Assembly: GCA_020426425.1 (NCBI GenBank)
Contig: JAGQQB010000013.1
Span: forward strand, 1 to 18,009
Source of the DNA: Planctomycetaceae bacterium
Lineage (GTDB): Bacteria; Planctomycetota; Planctomycetia; Planctomycetales; Planctomycetaceae
Reading direction: 5' to 3'
Length of the DNA: 18,009 nucleotides
Below the pieces are notes generated by a model that saw nothing but the letters and a program-made list of their open reading frames with translations, was not told where the DNA came from and made no database searches. How positions within the stretch are numbered: the first letter of the stretch is position 1; every line of letters starts with the position of its first letter. Of the stretch, positions 6,367 through 12,402 are shown one piece after another. Both the position numbers and the translations under genes were made by a program.

Positions 6367-7683
6367 GTGATCCTCGACGAACTGAGCATGATGACCGAGC
6401 AGGAATGCGATCTGCTCGAAGAAGTCACCGGTGCATTCGTTCCACGCGCGCCAGGGTCGTTGCTGGAAGCGGGCGTTTCCGAAATCCAGTGTGAAGGGCT
6501 CATTCTGCGGTTCCTGCTGAACCGTGGTGTAGCGAGCGGCACCGATATTTCCGCCCAAGTCTGCCTGCCCTTTCGACTGATCGACGAAGAACTGCGGCGC
6601 ATGAAGAAGGAGCAACTGGTGTCGCACCGGTCCAGTTCCAGCATGCACGACTACTTGTACGAACTGACCTCAACGGGACACGATCGAGCGCGCAGGACGA
6701 CAGAAACGACCACATATTTTGGTGCCGCGCCAGTTCCACTGGAAACTTACATTGAAAGCGTCGAACAACAATCGTTGCGCCGCGTCGGCATGACACCGGA
6801 GGCGTTCAAAGCCTCGGTCAGCGATCTGTCCATCCGGCCCGATGTGCTCAGCCAACTGGGGCAGGCAGTACGCGATGCCCGGTCGATGTTCCTGTTCGGG
6901 CATCCCGGCAACGGGAAGACGAGTATTGCAGAACGCATCTGTCAGGCGTTTGGTCAAGAAATCTGGATCCCCAAAGCGATCAATATCGATGGCGAAACAG
7001 TTCGCCTCTACGATCCCATCGTCCACAAGATCAAGACGATTCCAGTACATCCGCGAATCGATGCCCGCTGGGTCCGCGTCGAGCGACCAACAATCGTCGC
7101 TGGGGGCGAACTGACGCTTGAAAACCTCGAACTCACCAAGATCGCCGGCACCGGAGTTACTGAGGCTGCCTTGCAGCTCAAGAGCAACTGCGGGGTGCTG
7201 GTGATTGATGACTTCGGACGACAACGGATGGGCCCGGAGGAATTGCTCAACCGCTGGATCGTACCCCTCGAAAAAGGATTTGATTACCTGAACATGCCCA
7301 GCGGCAAGAAGGTTCGGATGCCGTTTGAGCAGATGGTCGTCTTCTCGACGAATCTGGCTCCGAAAGATCTCGTCGACGAGGCGTTTCTACGCCGCATTCC
7401 GTACAAGATTCTGGCGCCTGATCCAACCGAGCGGGACTTTGTCGAACTGCTGCTGAAGACGTGCCAGCAGCACAAACTCAGTTGCGATCCCGCCACGATT
7501 CAGTATCTGCTTGATCGCCACTACCGCCCGCAGAACCGTGGCTTGCGTTACTGTCACGCCCGCGATCTGGTGCAGCAGATGCTCAACGCCTGCGAGTACG
7601 AACAACTTGAACGCCGCGCGAATTCCAAGCTCATCGACATTGCCGCCCGCAACTACTTTGTCGACATGGAAGTCGAACTCTAG
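6367..7683 (+). CDS. Winged-helix/AAA+ ATPase of unknown role
   Basis: This is a 438-residue cytoplasmic ATPase. Residues 41-110 look like a winged helix (GLILRFLLNRGVASGTDIS, then a second helix and a basic wing), suggesting DNA or protein binding. The AAA+ core starts near 150: Walker A GHPGNGKTS (178-186), Walker B GVLVIDDF (276-283), sensor-1 Asn329 in FSTN, and candidate arginine finger at LRR (341-343). About 95 residues separate Walker A Lys184 and Asp281, longer than in most AAA+ proteins. A helical lid with conserved-looking RGLRYCHARDLVQQ (391-404) follows. The start is GTG with AGGGGG ten bases upstream; ATG codons at 6388 and 6391 are alternatives. No VWA-domain or protease partner lies next to it. 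Similar annotated proteins are simply called AAA family ATPases, and I cannot assign a pathway. Confidence 0.85.
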   Translation: MILDELSMMTEQECDLLEEVTGAFVPRAPGSLLEAGVSEIQCEGLILRFLLNRGVASGTDISAQVCLPFRLIDEELRRMKKEQLVSHRSSSSMHDYLYELTSTGHDRARRTTETTTYFGAAPVPLETYIESVEQQSLRRVGMTPEAFKASVSDLSIRPDVLSQLGQAVRDARSMFLFGHPGNGKTSIAERICQAFGQEIWIPKAINIDGETVRLYDPIVHKIKTIPVHPRIDARWVRVERPTIVAGGELTLENLELTKIAGTGVTEAALQLKSNCGVLVIDDFGRQRMGPEELLNRWIVPLEKGFDYLNMPSGKKVRMPFEQMVVFSTNLAPKDLVDEAFLRRIPYKILAPDPTERDFVELLLKTCQQHKLSCDPATIQYLLDRHYRPQNRGLRYCHARDLVQQMLNACEYEQLERRANSKLIDIAARNYFVDMEVEL

Positions 7684-7738
7684 TCGCAATCTTTGCGAAT
7701 CGATCGGCAGGAGGAGCGTAAGACCCCGCACACGGGTG

Positions 7739-7772
7739 TGCTGAACCGTCCAGGGTGTTGAACCGTCCAGGG
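7739..7772. repeat. Tandem duplication of a 17-bp unit
   Basis: TGCTGAACCGTCCAGGG (7739-7755) is followed directly by TGTTGAACCGTCCAGGG (7756-7772), with a single difference. It sits in the 174-bp gap between the converging AAA+ ATPase and DUF1501 genes. It looks like a recent slippage duplication. No function is apparent. Confidence 0.7.
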
Positions 7773-7809
7773 GTGAGCAGACAGGCGATAGTCCTTCCGC
7801 CAGCTGAAC

Positions 7810-7840
7810 CCCCAGCGGCATCGATCGGAAGACGCTGGGG
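7810..7840. terminator. Hairpin between convergent genes
   Basis: CCCCAGCG (7810-7817) pairs perfectly with CGCTGGGG (7833-7840) across a 15-nt loop. It lies 18 bp from the stop of the DUF1501 gene and about 130 bp after the stop of the ATPase gene. Neither strand shows a T-tract, so it is at best a bidirectional U-less terminator or a 3'-end protecting stem. Confidence 0.35.
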
Positions 7841-7857
7841 CGACTTTGATCCCAGCA

Positions 7858-9231
7858 CTAGAACAGCTCGTGAATCTCTCGATTCCCCGAGTCCACAATC
7901 GGAAATGGTCGTCCGGCGGGGCCAGGCAGAATCTGCTCCAGTTCAAAACCGAGGCTGTGGAAGATGGTCGCCACGATGTTTGCTGGTCCGCATGGTCGGT
8001 CCGCTGGCACTCCGCCAATGGGATCACTCGCGCCGACAATGCGCCCTCCCTGCACTCCGCCACCGGCGTAATATGTGGTGAAGCACTGTGGCCAATGGTC
8101 GCGGCCACCTGCCGGATTCACACGCGGTGTGCGTCCAAACTCGGCGAGATTGCACACGAGCGTGTTGCCCAGTAGCCCCCGCTGATCGAGATCCTCAATC
8201 AGCGCGCTATACGCCTGATCGTACATCGGGCAGACGATGTTCTTCATGCCGTCGATCGAGGTGAACGGCTTCGAACCGTGAATGTCCCAAGTGATCTCGT
8301 TGAATACCGTCAGAAACGTGTTAATCGTGACAAACCGCACCCCAGCCTCAATCAGCCGGCGCGACAGCAGACAACACTGACCAAAGCGATTCATCCCGTA
8401 ACGGTCACGAACCTCCTGCGGTTCCTTGGTGAGGTCGAATGCGTCGCGCGCCTGGGGACTGGTCATCATACGGAAGGCGGCCTGGAAATTGTCGTTGAGT
8501 AACGCGGCATCTTCGGTCGCCTCGAAGTTGTCGATTGTCTGATCGACAATGTCCCGCATGCGACGGCGACGTTCGAGTCGCGCGGTCCCGATTTCCGGTG
8601 GTGGCAACAGGTCGGGCACCTTGAAGTTCTTCTGAGAGGGATCGGCGTTGAGTGAGAAAGGATCGTGCGCTTTCCCGAGGAATCCTCCCGCCTGACCGTT
8701 CGGCAGGTTGCCTCCACCGCGACCCATCAACTCCGGCAAGACAACAAACGGCGGCAAGTCGGTCTTGCGCCCCCGCAGAAAACTGGTCACCGCGCCCGCA
8801 TGCGGGGAATTGATTCCGCCGGTGAACTGTCGCCCCGTCTGCAGCATCTGCCAACCGGCGTCATGCACAGCCGCCCCGGTGTGATGGCATGAGCGCACGA
8901 ACGAGATCTTGTCGGCAATGCGGGCATGTTGCGGCAGAATCTCAGAGAGTTGCACGCCCGGCGCGGCGGTATCAATCGGCTTGAACGGCCCGCGAATCTC
9001 CGCCGCAGCGTCCGGCTTCATATCGAACAGGTCGATATGGCTCGGCGCCCCAAGATTGAAAATCATGATGCACGCGCGGTCATCGTGCGGCTTGGACGCC
9101 GCCGCCGCTTCCACCGCCAGGAGTTGCGGTAGCGACAACCCAATACCGCCCAGCGTCCCCACCTGCAAAAAATCCCTTCGGCTCATTCCATCACAAGTGG
9201 TCGTGCGCCCTCGGCCAGTCAATGTCAGCAT
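7858..9231 (-). CDS. DUF1501 domain protein (complete)
   Basis: This complete 457-residue DUF1501 protein belongs to an exported family with an alkaline-phosphatase-like core, abundant in planctomycetes and usually without known substrate. The N-terminus has a twin-arginine signal, SRRDFLQVG (17-25), followed by a hydrophobic stretch to about 47. Conserved blocks are GAPSHIDLFDMKPDA (61-75), SCHHTGAAVHDAG (114-126), NLAEFGRTPRVN with GGRDHWP in the C-terminal third, and the closing GRPFPIV. The ATG at 9231 was chosen because AAGGA lies eight bases upstream; a TTG six codons earlier has no such signal. Here the gene stands alone, without the DUF1549/DUF1553 partner that often accompanies this family. 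It shares family and the PSH-DxxDMKP block with the truncated gene at 3618-4226 but differs clearly in sequence. Confidence 0.92.
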   Translation of the reverse strand: MLTLTGRGRTTTCDGMSRRDFLQVGTLGGIGLSLPQLLAVEAAAASKPHDDRACIMIFNLGAPSHIDLFDMKPDAAAEIRGPFKPIDTAAPGVQLSEILPQHARIADKISFVRSCHHTGAAVHDAGWQMLQTGRQFTGGINSPHAGAVTSFLRGRKTDLPPFVVLPELMGRGGGNLPNGQAGGFLGKAHDPFSLNADPSQKNFKVPDLLPPPEIGTARLERRRRMRDIVDQTIDNFEATEDAALLNDNFQAAFRMMTSPQARDAFDLTKEPQEVRDRYGMNRFGQCCLLSRRLIEAGVRFVTINTFLTVFNEITWDIHGSKPFTSIDGMKNIVCPMYDQAYSALIEDLDQRGLLGNTLVCNLAEFGRTPRVNPAGGRDHWPQCFTTYYAGGGVQGGRIVGASDPIGGVPADRPCGPANIVATIFHSLGFELEQILPGPAGRPFPIVDSGNREIHELF

Positions 9232-9374
9232 GGCAATTGTCCTTCGCAATTAGGCAGGCAGATGGTGGTTGTCCCCACCGCTTCCAGCGTCTGCGGCGTC
9301 CGGCTGACGACACCGCTGCCAATTCGCACGATGTGACCACCATTCACCAGATGCACTCCAAGTCGACTCGTCTC

Positions 9375-9395
9375 CGGGATTGTAGATCAATCCCG
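9375..9395. promoter_or_regulatory. Perfect 8-bp stem-loop upstream of DUF1501
   Basis: CGGGATTG (9375-9382) and CAATCCCG (9388-9395) pair perfectly around a 5-base loop, about 145 bp upstream of the DUF1501 start. There is no adjacent T-tract on either strand. It may be an operator-like dyad or a leader RNA hairpin. Confidence 0.35.
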
Positions 9396-9491
9396 ACCGA
9401 TCCATCCATGGAGCCTTGCGGAGATTCGGACCGCGTGCAAGTTCGAAGGTGGAAGGATGGCAGTATGGGGGTGCGTCTGCATGCCTGGTGA

Positions 9492-9535
9492 CCGTCTGTC
9501 CGCCAAGCCTCTTCCTCCTCTCAAGGCGCAGACGG
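9492..9535. promoter_or_regulatory. Bulged 11-bp stem-loop in long intergenic region
   Basis: CCGTCTG (9492-9498) pairs with CAGACGG (9529-9535), and CGCC (9501-9504) with GGCG (9525-9528), leaving a 2-nt bulge and a 20-nt pyrimidine-rich loop on the plus strand. Its role is unknown. A structured leader or the remnant of a terminator is possible. Confidence 0.3.
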
Positions 9536-9757
9536 CAATCAGCAACACTTCCCCCCAATGCACCATCCGCCAGGTATCAGGCAGACTCCGCCCACGCTGG
9601 CAGCAGTGGGGACGAACAGCAACTGCCAGACGCCACCCGGAGCGAAGAAATTCACATTTCCTCCGCTGCGCTTGACTCAACTGATTCACTTCGGACAGAC
9701 TGATCACGTGGGGCAACGATCCAGATAAAGGTCTCACTCAACACAGGAGAATTCCAC

Positions 9758-10279
9758 ATGCGATTTGGTGCGTTAACGGTTGGTTTGTGTCTGCTCGCGG
9801 CTCAGGCAATTGCGGGTGAGGTTCAGGTTTCCGATGTCCACTTGTGTTGCGGCAAGTGTCTGACCGGGGCGACCAAGGCGCTCACTGGCATTGAAGGTGT
9901 GAGTGCTCCACGCGCGAACAAGCAGACCAGCAAGGTCACGTTTACCGCCACAAATATGGAGGCCGCGAAGGCGGGCGTCGCCGCGCTGGCGAAAGCCGGA
10001 TTCTACGGCTCGGCCAAGCTGGGGGACGAGGCGGTCCCCGCTCCACCTTCTGGAATTGAAGCCGGAGCCAAAGGGGATGGAGCGAGCATCAGCGGAGTGC
10101 ATCTCTGCTGCGGCGGCTGCATCAACGCAGCCGAAGGCGCGATCACCTCGGTCGATGGAGTCACCGGCGTGACAAGCGATGGTAAGGCCGGAACGATGAC
10201 CGTGACCGGCAAGGGAATCAGCCTGGAAGCCCTGCTATCGGCTCTGCACGAGTCCGGTTTCCATGGCAGTGTGAAGTAA
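9758..10279 (+). CDS. Exported tandem HMA-like metal-binding protein with HLCCGxC motifs
   Basis: This 173-residue protein has a signal peptide (1-20, cut likely after the AIAG segment) and two HMA-like (heavy-metal-associated, ferredoxin-like) repeats of about 70 residues. Repeat 1 begins VQVSDVHLCCGKC with His28, Cys30, Cys31 and Cys34; repeat 2 begins ASISGVHLCCGGC with His115, Cys117, Cys118 and Cys121. Both end with the same motif, L-x-x-x-GF-x-GS (GFYGSAK and GFHGSVK), which supports an internal duplication. In classical HMA domains the site is M-x-C-x-x-C; here the Met position is changed and an extra Cys precedes the pair, giving H-x-C-C-x-x-C. A linker rich in Ala, Pro and Gly (about 88-108) joins the halves. 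A periplasmic soft-metal (Cu, Zn or similar) binding or buffering role is inferred. ATG with AGGAG upstream is a strong start. The LamG-like gene follows after 115 bp. Confidence 0.8.
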   Translation: MRFGALTVGLCLLAAQAIAGEVQVSDVHLCCGKCLTGATKALTGIEGVSAPRANKQTSKVTFTATNMEAAKAGVAALAKAGFYGSAKLGDEAVPAPPSGIEAGAKGDGASISGVHLCCGGCINAAEGAITSVDGVTGVTSDGKAGTMTVTGKGISLEALLSALHESGFHGSVK

Positions 10280-10290
10280 CCTATTCGTAT

Positions 10291-10327
10291 GCGGACGCGA
10301 CAGGTTTGGTTTTCCAAACCTGTCCGC
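10291..10327 (+). terminator. Strong hairpin after the HMA gene (U-less terminator or attenuator)
   Basis: GACAGGTTTGG (10299-10309) and CCAAACCTGTC (10314-10324) form a perfect 11-bp stem around TTTT. GCGG (10291-10294) and CCGC (10324-10327) can extend a competing, longer version with a small bulge. No T-tract follows on either strand. It lies 12 bp after the HMA stop codon and before the next gene on the same strand, so it could partly terminate or stabilise the upstream message. Confidence 0.5.
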
Positions 10328-10394
10328 TGCCGTTGCCTCTCGTTGCAACGCCAGCATTCTCCTGCCTGTTCCCACTCTCCGATGAGGATGCATT

Positions 10395-11042
10395 GTGCTC
10401 CGTGTCTCCAACCTGCTGCTGTCACTCAGTCTGCTGAGCCTGTCCGGAATTGTGCTGCCCTCTGCATCTCTGGTGATTGCGGCGGAGCCGACCGAGGGGA
10501 AGCCTGATAACGCGGTCGGTGCGTTCAGCGACGAGTTCGACCGGGATCAAGTCGGGCCGAATTGGGTCGCGTCGAAAGGGAAATGGACCATTGTCGACGG
10601 AGTGCTCACCGGTCAGGAGCTGGCAGCAGACAAGCACGCGGCGGTGCTGACGCTGGCGCGACCAAATCGCAACTCAGTCATCGTTTTCGACTTCATGCTC
10701 GATGGCACCGATGGGTTTCATCTGAGTTTCAACAAGCAGGCGGGACATTTGTTCCGCATCATCGTGGCCCCAGACAGCGTGACGATCAACCTTGACAAGG
10801 ACAAGCAAGCTCCGCAATCGAAAGCGGTGCAAATCGCTCGGTCAGACGCCAATTTTGCACAGGGGACCTGGTACACGATGACGGTGTCCGTCGTCCAGGA
10901 TGACGTGAGTGTCGAGGTCAGCAACGGCATCAAACTCGCAGGGACACATGCTTCGCTCGACCAACCGAAGCCGAACTACCGCTTCGTGACGCGTGGCAAG
11001 ACCCTGCGGCTGGATGATGTGAAGATTCGCGATTTGGAATAG
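10395..11042 (+). CDS. Exported LamG/DUF1080-like beta-sandwich protein
   Basis: This 215-residue protein has a long hydrophobic signal peptide (to about Ala30 of ...SLVIAAEP). The mature part starts with FSDEFDRDQVGPNWVASKGKWTIVDGVL, a pattern seen at the start of LamG/concanavalin-type and DUF1080 (3-keto-disaccharide hydrolase-like) domains, and ends with a strand such as LRLDDVKI, also typical. Alternating hydrophobic strands fill the rest. These domains are common in planctomycete exported proteins and are thought to bind or process glycans; no catalytic residues can be named here. The start is GTG with GAGGA seven bases upstream. It may be co-transcribed with the HMA gene if the intervening hairpin is leaky. 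The fold assignment is fair and the function open. Confidence 0.65.
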   Translation: MLRVSNLLLSLSLLSLSGIVLPSASLVIAAEPTEGKPDNAVGAFSDEFDRDQVGPNWVASKGKWTIVDGVLTGQELAADKHAAVLTLARPNRNSVIVFDFMLDGTDGFHLSFNKQAGHLFRIIVAPDSVTINLDKDKQAPQSKAVQIARSDANFAQGTWYTMTVSVVQDDVSVEVSNGIKLAGTHASLDQPKPNYRFVTRGKTLRLDDVKIRDLE

Positions 11043-11055
11043 CGCTCCTGCGTGT

Positions 11056-11077
11056 GCGGCAACGCCAGTGCCGCTTT
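11056..11077. terminator. Hairpin between convergent genes
   Basis: GCGGCA (11056-11061) pairs with TGCCGC (11069-11074) across a 7-nt loop and is followed by TTT on the plus strand. It lies 14 bp after the stop of the LamG-like gene and about 50 bp beyond the stop of the metal-binding lipoprotein gene, so it may serve both. The weak T-tract makes it a moderate call. Confidence 0.4.
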
Positions 11078-11123
11078 CAATGTTGCAGACTGCGCTGTCA
11101 TCGCGCGACGTGAATCGAGCCCA

Positions 11124-12176
11124 TCATTCCAACTTCGGCGCTGCAGTGGTGTGATTCTCTGTTTCCATTTTCGAATCCTCCGCCACATCAAAGAAGGACA
11201 ACGGCCCCTCCCAAGTACTGCCGAGTTCCCGGGCGATCGTGACGACGTTGTGATCAAGCATGCCGAGATACGTTCCTTCGCGCGTACCGGGCGCACCCAT
11301 GGCGTCGGAATAAAGCGTGCCGCCAATCGAGACTTCCCAGTCGCGAGCGGCCGCGCCTTCGATGACCGCTTTGAGATGATCGGGATTGACGGTGGTTTCG
11401 ACGAACAGCGCCGGAATCTTCTGGTCGACCAGAAAGTCGACGAGTGCATTGGTGTCCTGCAGCCCCGGTTCTGACTCGGTGGTGATCCCCTGGACCGAAT
11501 GCACCGTCAGGCCATAACGCCGCGCGAAGTATTCGAAGGCATCGTGCGCAGTGACCAAATGCCGTTGCTGCTCAGGAATCGCACCGAGCACCTGGGCCGC
11601 ATGTTCATGAAAGCGGGTACATTCCGCGTGGACCTCCGCCGCACGTCGACTATAGTCGGTGGCATTCGCGGGATCGTACTCTCCGAGCGCCATGGCGACA
11701 CGCCGTGCGCACTCGCCCCAGAGCACTGGATCGTGCCAGACATGCGGATCGGGATGCCCGACAGCTCCTGAGGGATAGCGGATTTCGTCGGGTGGCAATC
11801 CGTCGGTCACAGCGACAATCTGGCGTCCCTGTTTGCGGGCGAGTTCGAGGGCCGCACCCATTTGTCCTTCGAGCTTCAAACCAGAGTAGAGCACGAAGTC
11901 AGCCTGCATCAGTCGGGCGCTGTCCTGTGTGGTCGGTCGGTACAGGTGGGGATCGATCCCTTCGCCCATCAGGCCGACGATCTCTGCATGCTCGCCAGCG
12001 ATCTGTCGGACGAGATCAGTCACCATTCCGGTGGTGGTCACGATGGTATACCTGCTTCCGGCTTGCGTCGCGCCAGGTTCCGGCGGCCCCTGGGCAGGAT
12101 CGATTGATCCTGTCGGACAGCCTGGCAACAGCAGACACGCGCAGGCCAGGATCGCTGTGAACGCGCGACCTCGCAT
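11124..12176 (-). CDS. Zn/Mn ABC transporter substrate-binding lipoprotein (TroA family)
   Basis: This 350-residue cluster A-I metal-binding protein captures a divalent metal outside the inner membrane for an ABC importer. A lipoprotein signal, ACLLLPGC, places the lipidated Cys at residue 20. Four ligands are recognisable: His77 in GIDPHLYRPT, His145 in PDPHVWHDP, His211 in TAHDAFEYF and Asp291 in LYSDAMG. His in the third position, rather than Glu as in the Mn-specific PsaA/MntC type, resembles TroA, which binds Zn and Mn. The His-rich loop typical of ZnuA is missing. The C-terminal 20 residues are a hydrophilic tail. The ATG at 12176 was chosen because it puts the lipobox at the right distance; ATG 12212 and GTG 12245 are alternatives, and no start has a good Shine-Dalgarno. 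The ATPase and permease genes are not adjacent, so it is an orphan or the last gene separated from its operon. Confidence 0.9.
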   Translation of the reverse strand: MRGRAFTAILACACLLLPGCPTGSIDPAQGPPEPGATQAGSRYTIVTTTGMVTDLVRQIAGEHAEIVGLMGEGIDPHLYRPTTQDSARLMQADFVLYSGLKLEGQMGAALELARKQGRQIVAVTDGLPPDEIRYPSGAVGHPDPHVWHDPVLWGECARRVAMALGEYDPANATDYSRRAAEVHAECTRFHEHAAQVLGAIPEQQRHLVTAHDAFEYFARRYGLTVHSVQGITTESEPGLQDTNALVDFLVDQKIPALFVETTVNPDHLKAVIEGAAARDWEVSIGGTLYSDAMGAPGTREGTYLGMLDHNVVTIARELGSTWEGPLSFFDVAEDSKMETENHTTAAPKLE

Positions 12177-12264
12177 GTGGGATATGTAGGAACGTTGGGA
12201 AACTGGCTGCATGAGGCTGGGGCTTTCCGACGCAAGCGCTTTCACATGGACCCACGATGCGGAT

Positions 12265-12285
12265 GGTCACCGGAAACAGGTGACC
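12265..12285. promoter_or_regulatory. Candidate operator dyad in divergent region
   Basis: GGTCACC (12265-12271) and GGTGACC (12279-12285) are perfect inverted arms around seven bases. The dyad is 88 bp upstream of the lipoprotein start and before the divergent YhaN-like gene. The position suits a metal-responsive operator, but the sequence is GC-rich and does not resemble the AT-rich Fur, Zur or MntR boxes, so the regulator is unknown. Confidence 0.35.
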
Positions 12286-12339
12286 GATTATTGAGCACGC
12301 GACGCCCTGGGCTGGTTCGCCTATGATAGCAGCGTCCGT

Positions 12340-12380
12340 CGCGAATCGGTTGTGTAAATCTCCTGGGTGAACGATTCGCG
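12340..12380. promoter_or_regulatory. Spaced 9-bp inverted repeat before the YhaN-like gene
   Basis: CGCGAATCG (12340-12348) and CGATTCGCG (12372-12380) are exact inverted copies 23 bp apart. The dyad ends 22 bp before the ATG at 12403. Just upstream, TATGAT (12322-12327) is a good -10 candidate, though no matching -35 is visible. The arrangement suits an autoregulatory or structured 5' leader, as inference. Confidence 0.35.
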
Positions 12381-12402
12381 TGTCCTGATTCGGCCCTGCT
12401 CG

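Larger units (their letters stand above)
9232..9757. other. 526-bp intergenic region without a recognisable gene
   Basis: All open frames here are short and lack family features or convincing starts. The region must hold the promoters of the divergent DUF1501 (minus) and HMA (plus) genes, but I found no clear -35/-10 pair for either. It contains two hairpins, listed separately. A strong Shine-Dalgarno, AGGAG, precedes the HMA start at 9758. It could be a decayed gene or an unusually long regulatory leader. Confidence 0.5.

Noticed and set aside
9231..9382. Minus-strand open frame reading ...VHLVNGGHIVRIGSGVV... that ends in a TGA overlapping the DUF1501 ATG
   Set aside because: It looks protein-like over about 45 codons, but it begins right after a stop codon, has no start codon with a binding site, and matches no family I recognise.
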